DNA of 35,371 nucleotides from Maricaulis sp. (GCA_029251785.1 JAQXCQ010000032.1:1-35371); one strand, 5' to 3'. Positions 16,362-25,331 are shown, counted from the first letter of the stretch. Translations and numbers: made by a program. Notes: generated by a model not told the origin, from the letters alone.

Positions 16362-17225
16362 ATGTCCCCATCCACTCCCTCCGCCGTTGTGACAGGCGCC
16401 TCTACCGGTATCGGTCATGCCTGCACAACCTTGCTTGCGGAAAAAGGCTGGCATGTCTTCGCTGGCGTTCGCAAAGACGCTGACGGCGAAAGACTCTCCG
16501 CAGAACTTGGAGATTCGGTGACCCCGGTCCTGATCGATGTCACCAAACCAGAAACCGTCGAAAGCGCCGCGAAGCAGGTTCGCGAAGCTCTGGCTGGCCA
16601 TACCTTGCGTGGCCTGGTCAACAATGCAGGGGTGGCGGTCGCTGGGCCGATGCTGAACATTCCCATTGAGGAGTTCGAGTACCAGATGAATGTAAACGTC
16701 ACTGGCGTGGTGCGAGTCACGCAGGCGTTTGGGCCCTTATTGGGGTCAGATGAAGATCTGGCCGGTGAACCGGGGCGTATTGTTATGATGTCTTCGGTCG
16801 CGGGCGAAATGGGCGCGCCTTTTCTTGGTCCGTATGCGGCCTCGAAACATGCCGTTGAAGGCTTGTCCAAATCTCTCAGGCGGGAGCTCATGGTCTTCGG
16901 CATTGATGTTATTGTGTTGGGGCCCGGAGCGATCGCCACCCCAATCTGGGAGAAGGCAGAAGACATTGATCCAGAGCCGTACAAGACAACGGCGTTTTAT
17001 GACGGCTTGCTACGTATCCGCGACTATATGACCAAGACTGGGCCGGAAGGATTCCCGCCTTCAAAAGTTGCCGATCGTGTTTTTCGCGCCCTCTCCGAGA
17101 CCAACCCGCGCTTTCGCTATGCGATTGTCCCCCAGCGCCTCATGAATTGGTCGTTACCGCGCATACTCCCGGAGAAAATGGTAAATAATATCATGGCGAA
17201 GCGCCTAGGATTACTGCGTCGGTAA
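16362..17225 (+). CDS. Short-chain dehydrogenase/reductase (SDR) family oxidoreductase
   Basis: A classical SDR that transfers hydride between NAD(P) and an alcohol or carbonyl substrate. The TGASTGIG cofactor motif is at residues 11-18, NNAG near residue 87, the catalytic Ser145 in MSSVAG, and Tyr158/Lys162 in YAASK. VRKDADGE after the second strand carries an Arg, which suggests NADP preference, but this is weak. The substrate pocket region (ATPIWEKAEDIDPE...) and the C-terminal about 60 residues resemble the larger DHRS/retinol-dehydrogenase-like SDRs rather than FabG. A good AGGAAG site precedes the ATG. Neighbours give no clear pathway. Confidence 0.9.
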   Translation: MSPSTPSAVVTGASTGIGHACTTLLAEKGWHVFAGVRKDADGERLSAELGDSVTPVLIDVTKPETVESAAKQVREALAGHTLRGLVNNAGVAVAGPMLNIPIEEFEYQMNVNVTGVVRVTQAFGPLLGSDEDLAGEPGRIVMMSSVAGEMGAPFLGPYAASKHAVEGLSKSLRRELMVFGIDVIVLGPGAIATPIWEKAEDIDPEPYKTTAFYDGLLRIRDYMTKTGPEGFPPSKVADRVFRALSETNPRFRYAIVPQRLMNWSLPRILPEKMVNNIMAKRLGLLRR

Positions 17226-17349
17226 AGTTTCAGACAGGATCATGAAAGGGCTCACCCCACCTAATAGGTTTCAGGGCCGCAAACTAAAGTCGGCGGCAGG
17301 TTTGGGTTGCAGGCGCTGATGCATCGGCGCCCGTAAATTGGGGACGTCT

Positions 17350-19047
17350 ATGTCAATTTCTATTCTTGCGGCGGCTGGCCTGATGGTCACATCCGTGCAG
17401 GGCGAAGACCCTGCGGCTTCCTACGATATCCGTGTTGCTGTGGATTCTGATGAAGCCAGCCAGACACGCGTCGATATCGTTGTTTCCTTCATCGGCGATG
17501 ATGATGGAGAAACCACTGTCACACTCCCATCGTCCTGGGGTGGTGCAGAAGAGCTCTGGAATGTCATCCACGACCTCCGCGTCACACAAGGCTCAGCGCA
17601 GTTCCTGGCGGGAGAAAATGCAGCCCACCGCATCCTTACACACGCCCCCGGGGCACGTATCGAACTCAGCTATCAAGTCATACAGGACTGGGCCGGGGTG
17701 CCCATGGCCACCCAGGGGAATAATTACCGACCCACGATACAACCGGAATATGTGCACCTGATCGGGAATACCTATTTTCTGACGGCCGGTGATGTTGATG
17801 GCGAACAGCCTGTGTCAGTTACCATCTCAACACCCGAGGGTTGGACGCTCGCATCCGACCTTGAACATGGCGCTATCAATTTCAACACATTGCTCCATAG
17901 CGTCTTTGTTGCGGGAGACTTCCGGGTTGAAGAACGCACCATTGATGACGCAACGATACGGGTGGCGCTGCGCGGTGATTGGGAATTTGAGGATTCCGCC
18001 TTTGCCGATCAAACGCAGGATGTTTTGCGCGCCACTCACAGCTATTGGCAAAGCCCCGGCGAAGAATATCTCGTCACCGTCATTCCGCTGCAAGCAGACG
18101 CCGGGTGGAGTAGTTTGGGCGGGACCAATTTAGGGGATGCTTTCGCGTTTTTCTCAGACCCCCTTATGGATCCCGATCGCGCGCTGAGAACGCTAACCCA
18201 TGAGCATGCACATACTTGGAATCCGGGACGCCTGGGTGGACTGGATGAGGGGCCGAATGAACCTGCCGGCTATTGGTTTTCGGAGGGGTTTACGGACTAT
18301 ATCACCCAGCGTGTTGGAGTCAGCACCGGTTTGTGGAGCGTCGAATCCTCGGTCCAGCAATGGAATGAACTCTTTTCCATCTATGCCAGTTCGCCTGTCG
18401 TTTCGGCGCCGAATTCCGCCATTTTGAATGGCTTTTGGACTGATGGAAATTTGCAGCGATTGCCGTATCAACGCGGCATGATGTTTGCCGCCCTGATCGA
18501 GCACCAAATACGGCGAAGTGGCGATGGCTCTATCGACATGGACGATATTCTCCATGCGATGCTCGAGATCGGGGTGGCCGAAGGTACGCCGAACGCGCCC
18601 GAGCGTTTCCAGTCTGAGGTGCTGCGCCAAACAGGTGTTGACCTGAGCAATGACATTCAACGCTACATCATGGACGGTGAGACGATCTATCTCGAGGCAG
18701 ACACCTTCTCATCCTGTGGCCCACTTGAAACCTTTGATAGCCCGGTCTTTGATTATGGGATGACCGGGCATCGTGACGAGGATGGCGTGTTCGTATTAGG
18801 CACCGTCGATCCGAATGGTCCTGCGGCGGCAGCCGGGTTTGAGCCAGGCATGCGTTTGCTTGATCGAATTGGTGGCCGCTATGGCGATGCCAGTGTGGAT
18901 TCAACGTTCCGACTGGAACATAACGGCCAAATTCGAGAGCTCTCCTATCGGCCAACCAATGGCCATTTCGTGCGGATGCAACGGATCGCATTTGATCTGG
19001 ATGCCGTTGATCTTGAGGCGTGCGGCGATCAACTATCGGGACGCTAG
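17350..19047 (+). CDS. M61-family (glycyl aminopeptidase-like) metallopeptidase with PDZ domain
   Basis: An exported zinc peptidase. The start is ATG 17350, with GGGGA five bases upstream, giving a signal peptide MSISILAAAGLMVTSVQG. Residues of about 25-250 form the N-terminal beta domain seen in M61. The zinc site is THEHAHTWNPGRL with His284, Glu285 and His288, and the third ligand Glu312 lies in WFSEGFTDYI, the hallmark M61 arrangement. Residues of about 480-540 (GVFVLGTVDPNGPAAAAGFEPGMRLLDRIGG) form a PDZ domain. M61 enzymes release N-terminal residues, often glycine or alanine, from peptides. It begins the rightward run that also includes the DUF885 peptidase, but about 110 bases separate the two. 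Confidence 0.88.
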   Translation: MSISILAAAGLMVTSVQGEDPAASYDIRVAVDSDEASQTRVDIVVSFIGDDDGETTVTLPSSWGGAEELWNVIHDLRVTQGSAQFLAGENAAHRILTHAPGARIELSYQVIQDWAGVPMATQGNNYRPTIQPEYVHLIGNTYFLTAGDVDGEQPVSVTISTPEGWTLASDLEHGAINFNTLLHSVFVAGDFRVEERTIDDATIRVALRGDWEFEDSAFADQTQDVLRATHSYWQSPGEEYLVTVIPLQADAGWSSLGGTNLGDAFAFFSDPLMDPDRALRTLTHEHAHTWNPGRLGGLDEGPNEPAGYWFSEGFTDYITQRVGVSTGLWSVESSVQQWNELFSIYASSPVVSAPNSAILNGFWTDGNLQRLPYQRGMMFAALIEHQIRRSGDGSIDMDDILHAMLEIGVAEGTPNAPERFQSEVLRQTGVDLSNDIQRYIMDGETIYLEADTFSSCGPLETFDSPVFDYGMTGHRDEDGVFVLGTVDPNGPAAAAGFEPGMRLLDRIGGRYGDASVDSTFRLEHNGQIRELSYRPTNGHFVRMQRIAFDLDAVDLEACGDQLSGR

Positions 19048-19067
19048 CGTCGTCGTTTGTCTCCCGT

Positions 19068-19096
19068 CGCGGCGGGCATGATCACTTGCCGCCGCG
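19068..19096 (+). other. GC-rich hairpin after the M61 gene, without a T-run
   Basis: CGCGGCGGGCA (19068-19078) can pair with TGCCGCCGCG (19087-19096) around an eight-base loop with one bulged G. It lies about 20 bases after the M61 stop codon. No T-run follows, so it is not a classic intrinsic terminator; it could protect the mRNA end or assist factor-dependent termination. A separate 12-base palindrome (GACGCTAGCGTC) spans the stop codon itself. Confidence 0.45.
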
Positions 19097-19158
19097 GCCA
19101 AGCCACGCCAGACTAGCTTTAGAAACAGGGTGTCCTGTCGGCTAGTTTGGGGAAAGTC

Positions 19159-21015
19159 ATGAATTCAAAGATTGTGTTGCGCCCGGTTTTAACCGGCTTG
19201 ATCGCGGCCAGCTTGGTCGCTTGCCAACCTTCGCCCACAGAAACGTCTGTCGACTCGACCGCTTCCACCACCACGGCAGTAGCGTCGCAAACGGGGAATT
19301 CTGAGCCGAGCAGAAACGCAGATGTCACGGCGGCCTTTGCCTCCCTGGTTGAGGACTTTGAAGCCTTTGAATTGGCCAATAACCCGGCCGAACGCGGCCG
19401 GCGCGGCGATCTAGTGGCCGCCGGGCAGTGGACAGACTTGTCCCTTGAGGCCCTGCAAGCACAAGACGAGGCCGAGACGGCGTTCTTGGAACGACTTGAT
19501 GCAATCGATGGAACGCGCTTGTCTGAATCAGACCAGGTTTCGCATGCTGTGCTGGATTACATTTTGCGATTCCGGGTTGAGCTGGCACACTTTGAGTCCA
19601 ACCGGATGCCGTTTAATTCCGACAGCGGGTTCTTTCACGCCCCCTCCTACGCCGCCGCGTCTACGCGCCCACAGACAATTGCTGAGGGTGAAGCCTGGGT
19701 CACACGGATTGGCAATATAGCTGCCTATTTTGAGCAAAACACGACGTGGATGCGCCGTGGAATCGAGGCTGGGTTTACCCAACCAGAAGTGATTACTCGC
19801 TCCACCGTTGGTCAGTTGGAAGGGTTAAGTGATCTGGACACGTTGCGCGATATCCTTATCGCGCCGATCGAGGGCATGTCGTCAAACTTACCGGCGGAAG
19901 ATTTGGCGCGATTGCGGGCCAGCGCGATAGATGCGATCGAAACAAGCGCTCAACCAGCCTATGCCCAATTGCATGTTTTCCTGCGGGATGAATATCTTCC
20001 AGCATCTCAGCCGCTGATCGGTATATCCGAGGTGCCAGAGGGACGCGCTTACTATCAGGCGCTTGTACGTTATCACACGACGCTAGACACCTCTCCGGAG
20101 GAGGTTCATGAGCGCGGCCTTGCAGAAGTCGCGCGCATTCGCAGTGAAATGGAAGGCATTATCGCTGAGCTGGAGTTTGACGGCAGTTTTGCCGATTTCC
20201 TGAACTTTTTGCGCACTGATCCACAATTTTATGCCCAGACGCCTGAAGAGCTGTTGATGCATGCGGCCTGGATTTCCAAGCGTGCGGATGACGCCATGCC
20301 GCGTTTCTTTGGTCATCTGCCGCGCCTGCCCTATGGCGTGCGACCTGTGCCGGATTCGATGGCTCCGACCTATACTACAGGGCGGTACTGGCCCGGAGAT
20401 ATGGAGAATGGAATTGCCGGTGGCTATATGGTCAACACCTATGATTTGAGCCAGCGCCCGCTCTACACCCTGCCCGCACTGAGCGTGCATGAGGCTGTGC
20501 CAGGGCATCACCATCAGGGCTCAATCGCCCAGGAATTGGAAGACGTGCCAAACTTCCGGCGCGACACTTATATCACCGCATTTGGCGAAGGCTGGGGCTT
20601 GTATACCGAGAACCTTGCCATCGATATGGGCCTGTATCGCACGCCCTATGAAAACTTTGGCCGGCTGACCTATGAGATGTGGCGCGCCTGTCGTCTGGTG
20701 GTCGATACCGGCATGCATTACATGGGCTGGAGCCGCGAACAGGCCGAAGCCTGCCTGCTGGAAAACTCAGCCCTCGCTCCGCACAATGTCCGCACTGAAG
20801 TGCTGCGCTATATTGGCTGGCCCGGTCAGGCGCTGGCCTACAAGACCGGCGAATTGCTGATGCGCGACCTGCGCGCCGAGGCGGAGGAAACGCTGGGTGC
20901 AGACTTCGACATTCGCGCCTTCCATGACGAATTGCTCAAGGATGGCTCGATGCCGCTCTCCGCTCTCGAGGCGAAGATGCGTCGATGGATCGCGGCGCAG
21001 GCTGCGGCGGAGTAG
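19159..21015 (+). CDS. DUF885 family lipoprotein, probable zinc-dependent peptidase
   Basis: ATG 19159, preceded by GGGGA, gives a lipoprotein signal with lipobox LVAC; an upstream in-frame TTG at 19147 overlaps the ribosome site and is rejected. The mature protein matches the DUF885 family: SLEALQAQDEAETAFLERLDAI near the start, the helical middle, and the metal-site motif HEAVPGHHHQ with His444 and Glu445, followed by AFGEGWGLYTENLAIDMG, which is expected to hold a further ligand. WPGQALAYKTGE is another block of the family. DUF885 proteins are related to M3/M32-like gluzincin helical peptidases, but substrates are poorly known. The membrane protein gene starts six bases downstream, so the two are cotranscribed. 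Confidence 0.87.
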   Translation: MNSKIVLRPVLTGLIAASLVACQPSPTETSVDSTASTTTAVASQTGNSEPSRNADVTAAFASLVEDFEAFELANNPAERGRRGDLVAAGQWTDLSLEALQAQDEAETAFLERLDAIDGTRLSESDQVSHAVLDYILRFRVELAHFESNRMPFNSDSGFFHAPSYAAASTRPQTIAEGEAWVTRIGNIAAYFEQNTTWMRRGIEAGFTQPEVITRSTVGQLEGLSDLDTLRDILIAPIEGMSSNLPAEDLARLRASAIDAIETSAQPAYAQLHVFLRDEYLPASQPLIGISEVPEGRAYYQALVRYHTTLDTSPEEVHERGLAEVARIRSEMEGIIAELEFDGSFADFLNFLRTDPQFYAQTPEELLMHAAWISKRADDAMPRFFGHLPRLPYGVRPVPDSMAPTYTTGRYWPGDMENGIAGGYMVNTYDLSQRPLYTLPALSVHEAVPGHHHQGSIAQELEDVPNFRRDTYITAFGEGWGLYTENLAIDMGLYRTPYENFGRLTYEMWRACRLVVDTGMHYMGWSREQAEACLLENSALAPHNVRTEVLRYIGWPGQALAYKTGELLMRDLRAEAEETLGADFDIRAFHDELLKDGSMPLSALEAKMRRWIAAQAAAE

Positions 21016-21021
21016 CCAATC

Positions 21022-21648
21022 ATGTCGCCCGATTTATGGTTCGCCCTGACGGATTTCGCCGTGGTGCTTGGCGCGGGGTTGGGTGTCTGGCTGATGCGTG
21101 GGCGTTTGACCGCCAGCCCCGGCCTGTTTGTCGCTGTTGGTCTGGGGCTAATGGCTGTCGCGGCGCTGACCGGGACCATCCGGTTTGCGACGGGGCAGGT
21201 TGAAGCGCTCGCAACAGCCCACGGGCTGACCAGTGCGTTTGCCGGTGTGGCTGGACTGGGTCTGATTGTAGTCGGACAGGCGCTGGCGGTTTTTGGCATC
21301 ACGCTACGCGCCCGCGCGGACAAGGTGGGGTTGGTCATTGCCGTGGCCGTGGCCCTGCTGATGCTCAGCCTTCCGGGAGGTTTCGCCTTGATCCGTCCCC
21401 TCGCCCTGATCATCCTGACCGTCGGCGTCTTGTCTGGTGTCTGGCAGGTCATCCGTGGCTCGGCACCTGTCGGTGCCCTGTGGATCCTGAGCTGGTTATT
21501 GCTGGGTTTTGTTTCGGTGGTGATTGGTGGTAGTCGGGAACTGAGCTTATATGGCATTGCCAACTGGCATATCTACCACGTCTCGATTGGCATCTGGGCG
21601 GCTTTGACCGGGTGGGCGACCGTTCGGTTGGTGGGCCCGCAAGACTAA
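21022..21648 (+). CDS. Hypothetical six-helix membrane protein
   Basis: I do not recognise a family. The 208-residue protein is almost entirely hydrophobic and shows about six transmembrane segments (for example LTDFAVVLGAGLGVWLM, GLFVAVGLGLMAVAALTG, AFAGVAGLGLIVVGQALAVFG, VGLVIAVAVALLMLSLPGG and ALWILSWLLLGFVSVVIGG). WHIYHVSIGIWAALTGWATVRL near the C-terminus contains two histidines in a helix, which could bind a metal or haem. It starts six bases after the DUF885 gene and is probably translationally coupled to it. Function unknown. Confidence 0.72.
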   Translation: MSPDLWFALTDFAVVLGAGLGVWLMRGRLTASPGLFVAVGLGLMAVAALTGTIRFATGQVEALATAHGLTSAFAGVAGLGLIVVGQALAVFGITLRARADKVGLVIAVAVALLMLSLPGGFALIRPLALIILTVGVLSGVWQVIRGSAPVGALWILSWLLLGFVSVVIGGSRELSLYGIANWHIYHVSIGIWAALTGWATVRLVGPQD

Positions 21649-21957
21649 CACCGCACGCTAAATCCTCCGCACGCCAAACGCCGGAGTTATTCGGTAGCCT
21701 CCTTAGGGAGGTGTGCGGAACGCCGGCTGTTGCCGGTGTTGGTATGGATAGTAGGGATGGCAGCAGTGACGTCCCGCACACGGAGATTTCCCGGACGTTC
21801 TCACCCCCGTGTCCACACTGGCCGGTATTCGGGTCGGGCGTCTGAAAACTCGCACTGCACGTGCAGGTCCGCAGGCATCTTTTGCTGAGGCCTTATCCTT
21901 GGTGCGTCCAGCCCCCAACTTGACTTTTCCCGCCCCCACCCCCTTATCCATTTCACA
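21649..21957. other. Unassigned structured intergenic region before mtaB
   Basis: No convincing gene is seen in these 309 bases. The left third is rich in repeats: CCGCACGC occurs at 21650-21657 and 21667-21674, AACGCCGG at 21677-21684 and 21719-21726, and 21666-21675 can pair with 21710-21719 (one G-T pair) around an inner CCTCC/GGAGG hairpin (21698-21711). Open frames crossing it are arginine-, proline- and cysteine-rich in all phases and have no ribosome site. It must hold the mtaB-ftsY promoter or leader. The right end is C-rich and lacks a strong Shine-Dalgarno sequence before the mtaB ATG. Confidence 0.4.
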
Positions 21958-23301
21958 ATGAGCGACACAGCAGACAACCCCGCCGCTTCCGGCTCGGATA
22001 CGCCTCCCTCCCCTGGGCAATCGCGCGACCCGAAACAGGAAACAGGCCTTGAAATTCTTACCTTCGGCTGCCGGCTGAATGCGTGGGAGAGTGAGGTGAT
22101 GCGTAATCATGCGCGGGATGCAGGCTTGGAAAATGCAATCCTGGTCAATACTTGTGCGGTGACCAATGAGGCTGTGCGGCAGGCGCGGCAATCGATACGG
22201 CGGGCGCACAAGGATAATCCGGCGGCGAAAATCATCGTCACAGGGTGTGCGGCGCAGGTCGATCCGGAGATGTTTGGCGCGATGCCGGAGGTCGATCGCG
22301 TGGTCGGCAATCATGACAAGCTGAAGGCGGAGACGTTTAATCCGGTCTCCTTGCTGGGCGGCACGGAGAAGGTGCGCGTCAACGACATTATGAGCGTGAC
22401 CGAGACAGCGGGCCATCTGATCGAGGGCATGGAGGGTCGGGCACGGGCCTATGTGCAGGTTCAAAATGGTTGCGACCACCGCTGTACGTTTTGCATTATT
22501 CCGTATGGACGTGGCAATTCGCGCTCGGTGCCAGCTGGCGAGGTGGTGGAGGAAATCAAGCTCCTGACAGCCTCCGGACATTCGGAAATTGTGCTGACAG
22601 GCGTTGACCTTACCTCCTGGGGTGAGGATTTGCCGGGTCAGCCCAAGCTGGGCCGTCTGGTGCAGGCGATCATCAATCAAGTGCCGGACTTACCGCGTTT
22701 GAGACTGTCCTCCATCGACGCTGTGGAGATTGATGAGGCGCTGTTTGATGTGGTGACGAGCGAGGCGCGGATTGCGCCCTATCTGCACCTCTCCTTGCAG
22801 GCGGGCGATAATATGATCCTGAAGCGGATGAAGCGCCGGCATTCGCGCGAGGATGCAATCGCCCTGTGTGAGCGGCTTAAATCCGCGCGGCCGGAGATTG
22901 CCTTTGGCGCCGACATCATCGCCGGCTTTCCAACAGAGACTGAGGCGATGTTTGAAAATACGTTGCGCCTGGTCGACGATTGCCAGCTGGCCTATGTGCA
23001 CGCCTTTCCTTATTCGGCCCGACCGGGCACGCCGGCGGCCCGCATGCCCGCGGTCAATGGGGCGGAGATCAAGGCCAGGGCGGCACGGCTTCGAGACAAG
23101 GCTGCACAGGCTTTGTCGGCGCATCTGGACGGTATGGTTGGGCGGATTGACGATGTGCTGGTGGAGAAGACAAACTTTGCCCGCGCTGGCAATTTTGCGG
23201 CGATCCGGCTTCCCGAAAACAGCGCACCGCGCGCCGGGGCGCTTGTGAATGTTGATATATCAGGCCATGACGGTCGGCAGTTAATTGGGACACTGGTCTG
23301 A
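21958..23301 (+). CDS. mtaB: tRNA t6A37 methylthiotransferase MtaB
   Basis: A radical-SAM methylthiotransferase that converts t6A37 to ms2t6A in tRNAs that decode ANN codons. The N-terminal UPF0004 domain shows ILTFGCRLNAWESEVM, VNTCAVTNEAVRQARQ and IIVTGCAAQVDPEMF, with three cluster-binding cysteines. The radical-SAM cluster motif is CDHRCTFC in NGCDHRCTFCIIPYGRG, followed by VLTGVDLTSWGED. GCRLN and CAVT are typical of the MtaB branch and differ from MiaB. The first about 25 residues are a Pro/Ser-rich extension, so a later start is possible, but no clear alternative is seen. Its stop overlaps the ftsY start by one base, so the genes are coupled. Confidence 0.94.
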   Translation: MSDTADNPAASGSDTPPSPGQSRDPKQETGLEILTFGCRLNAWESEVMRNHARDAGLENAILVNTCAVTNEAVRQARQSIRRAHKDNPAAKIIVTGCAAQVDPEMFGAMPEVDRVVGNHDKLKAETFNPVSLLGGTEKVRVNDIMSVTETAGHLIEGMEGRARAYVQVQNGCDHRCTFCIIPYGRGNSRSVPAGEVVEEIKLLTASGHSEIVLTGVDLTSWGEDLPGQPKLGRLVQAIINQVPDLPRLRLSSIDAVEIDEALFDVVTSEARIAPYLHLSLQAGDNMILKRMKRRHSREDAIALCERLKSARPEIAFGADIIAGFPTETEAMFENTLRLVDDCQLAYVHAFPYSARPGTPAARMPAVNGAEIKARAARLRDKAAQALSAHLDGMVGRIDDVLVEKTNFARAGNFAAIRLPENSAPRAGALVNVDISGHDGRQLIGTLV

Positions 23302-24458
23302 TGTTTGGTTGGAACAAGAAAAAGAACGACAAGAAGGCGGCCGAAGAAAAGCCTGAGGCAGAAACGCCGGAAGCTGAAAAGCCTGAAATCGAGGCATCTC
23401 AGGTCGAGACGCCTGCGATAGAGACTGCTGAAGCCAATTCTGCCAGCGAGGCAGACCAAGCGCTCACACCGGTAGAGGCTCCCAAGCCAGAAAAGAAACA
23501 GGGGTTTTTCTCTCGCTTAGCGTCGGGTCTGCAGCGCACATCCAGCAAGCTGACAGAATCAGTCGCGGCGGTATTTACCAAGCGTAAGCTGGATAATGAG
23601 GCGCTTGAAGAGCTCGAAGATCTGTTGATCGCCGCGGATCTGGGTGCCTCGGCGGCGCTGCGCGTGACGGACCGCCTGCGCAAGGACCGCTTTGACAAGG
23701 AAGTCACCGATCTGGAAGTGCGTGAGGCATTGGCCGACGTTGTTGCCGAGACGCTGACGCCGCTGGAAACACCCCTGAATCTTGAGGGTGACGGACCGCG
23801 CGTCGTGCTATTTGTAGGCGTTAATGGTTCGGGTAAGACGACGACACTGGGCAAGATTGCCGTGAAGCTGAAGCGCCAGGGGCGCAATCCTTTATTGGTG
23901 GCCTGCGACACGTTTCGCGCCGCGGCGATTGAGCAAGTCACGGTATGGGCCGAGCGGGCGCAATCTCCCGTGGTTAAGCGCGAAATTGGCGCAGATGCCG
24001 CGGGCCTGGCGTTCGACGCACTCGCCCAGGCAGAGCGAGATGGTCAGGATGTTGTGCTGATCGATACGGCCGGGCGTCTGCAAAACAAATCAGAATTGAT
24101 GGATGAGTTGCGCAAAGTTGTGCGCGTAATCCGCAAGAAAATGCCGGAAGCGCCGCATGAGGTTTTGCTGGTACTCGACGGCACGGTTGGCTCCAACGCT
24201 GTCTCGCAGGCTGAGGCGTTTATGGAAGCGTCAGACGTGACCGGCGTGATCATGACCAAGCTGGACGGCACCGCCAAGGGCGGCGCTCTGGTGCAGGTCG
24301 CCGAGAAGTTCCAGCTTCCGATCCATTATATTGGCATCGGCGAGGGCGAAGAAGACCTGCAGCCGTTTAGCGCGACAGACTTTGCCCGTGCGATCTCGGG
24401 CGTTGACGATGTTGAAGGCGGCGATGCGCAGGCTGTTGACCTCGAGGATCAAAGCTGA
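23301..24458 (+). CDS. ftsY: Signal recognition particle receptor FtsY
   Basis: The SRP receptor GTPase, which docks ribosome-SRP complexes at the inner membrane for membrane protein insertion. The N-terminal about 65 residues are an acidic, Glu/Ala/Pro-rich A domain, followed by an amphipathic membrane-binding segment (GFFSRLASGLQRTSSKL) and the helical N domain. The G domain has GVNGSGKTTT (residues 173-182), DTFRAAAIEQ, DTAGRLQNK, TKLDGTAKGG and the closing GEGEEDLQPF. Length (385) is normal. It follows mtaB with a one-base stop/start overlap; a transporter gene follows immediately. Confidence 0.97.
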   Translation: MFGWNKKKNDKKAAEEKPEAETPEAEKPEIEASQVETPAIETAEANSASEADQALTPVEAPKPEKKQGFFSRLASGLQRTSSKLTESVAAVFTKRKLDNEALEELEDLLIAADLGASAALRVTDRLRKDRFDKEVTDLEVREALADVVAETLTPLETPLNLEGDGPRVVLFVGVNGSGKTTTLGKIAVKLKRQGRNPLLVACDTFRAAAIEQVTVWAERAQSPVVKREIGADAAGLAFDALAQAERDGQDVVLIDTAGRLQNKSELMDELRKVVRVIRKKMPEAPHEVLLVLDGTVGSNAVSQAEAFMEASDVTGVIMTKLDGTAKGGALVQVAEKFQLPIHYIGIGEGEEDLQPFSATDFARAISGVDDVEGGDAQAVDLEDQS

Positions 24459-24493
24459 CGGATCTGTCTCCCATCGTTCTCGGCACGCTGGCC

Positions 24494-25309
24494 ATGTTGT
24501 TGTCGGCGCTGGCGCATGCCGGCATGACGCTACTGACAAAGCGGGCGCAGGACCGGCTGGTATTTCGCGGCCTGTCCTTGCTTTTTGTCGCAATCCTGCT
24601 GACACCCTGGATCGCTTTTCATCCTATCCCGACCTGGGAAGTGTGGCGCTTCTTGCTGCTGAGCGCGGTGACGATCTGGGCCTTTAATATGCTGATGATT
24701 GCCGCTTTTGAGCGCGGGAATATGAATTTGGCCTACCCGGTTATGCGTGGGTCAGCCCCTTCCCTGGCGGCCCTTTCAGCCTACATCTTCCTCGGCGAAG
24801 CGATTAATGGCTGGCAGATGGCGGGGCTGGCGGTGGCGACATTCGCATTGGTCGGCTTTGCATGGCCAGAGAAGGATGGGGCGCCAAAACTGCAGACGCT
24901 TTTGTTTGCGCTCGCCGCCTCGACCATGACCGCCAGCTATACGGTGATTGATGCGGCCGGTGTCAGGGCATCAGGCGATGTTTTGACATATACAGGCTGG
25001 TTTTTTGTACTGTCTGCGATCACCATAATGGCAACAGCCTGGGTGCGCCGTCGCGGTGATTTGGTTCGCCTGATGAAGCAGGAAGCCAGGCCCGCCGCCA
25101 CCTCAATGATGTTTAACCTGACCACTTATGGTCTGGCGCTGTATGCCTATTCCATCGCACCGGTGGCCCCGATGGCTGCGTTGCGGGAGACCAGCATCAT
25201 TTTTGGCGCCATCCTGGCGGCGGTGGTTCTGAAGGAAAGTTTTGGATTGAGGCGCATTGTGCTGGCCATGGTTTTGGTCGGCGGCCTGGTGATGATACAA
25301 GTCCTGTAA
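24494..25309 (+). CDS. EamA/DMT-family membrane transporter
   Basis: A member of the drug/metabolite transporter superfamily, with about ten hydrophobic helices in two EamA repeats (the first ending near EKDGAPKL, the second ending at the C-terminus IVLAMVLVGGLVMIQVL). The conserved end-of-repeat pattern (APSLAALSAYIFLGEAINGWQMAGLAVATFALVG and the later TSIIFGAILAAVVLKESFG) is clear. Substrates of such proteins vary and cannot be read here. ATG 24494 cuts into the first helix; an in-frame CTG at 24455, with GAGGA six bases upstream (24444-24448), would give LTDLSPIVLGTLAM and a full helix, overlapping the end of ftsY. The true start is therefore uncertain. Confidence 0.87.
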   Translation: MLLSALAHAGMTLLTKRAQDRLVFRGLSLLFVAILLTPWIAFHPIPTWEVWRFLLLSAVTIWAFNMLMIAAFERGNMNLAYPVMRGSAPSLAALSAYIFLGEAINGWQMAGLAVATFALVGFAWPEKDGAPKLQTLLFALAASTMTASYTVIDAAGVRASGDVLTYTGWFFVLSAITIMATAWVRRRGDLVRLMKQEARPAATSMMFNLTTYGLALYAYSIAPVAPMAALRETSIIFGAILAAVVLKESFGLRRIVLAMVLVGGLVMIQVL

Positions 25310-25318
25310 GCGTGAATT

Positions 25319-25331
25319 GGAGACCAAGTTG
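25319..25331 (+). promoter_or_regulatory. Ribosome-binding site and TTG start of yciB
   Basis: GGAG at 25319-25322 lies six bases before TTG 25329. An upstream in-frame TTG at 25317 overlaps this site, so 25329 is the better start. No ATG is available before the first helix. Confidence 0.6.

Noticed and set aside
21666-21719. Considered as an SRP RNA (ffs) gene because ftsY is near
   Set aside because: The conserved SRP RNA core with its GGAA-type tetraloop and asymmetric internal loop is not present.
21703-22680. 325-codon open frame on the minus strand
   Set aside because: It lies opposite mtaB, whose radical-SAM motifs are certain; its product is rich in His, Arg and Cys without recognisable domains, as expected for an antisense shadow.
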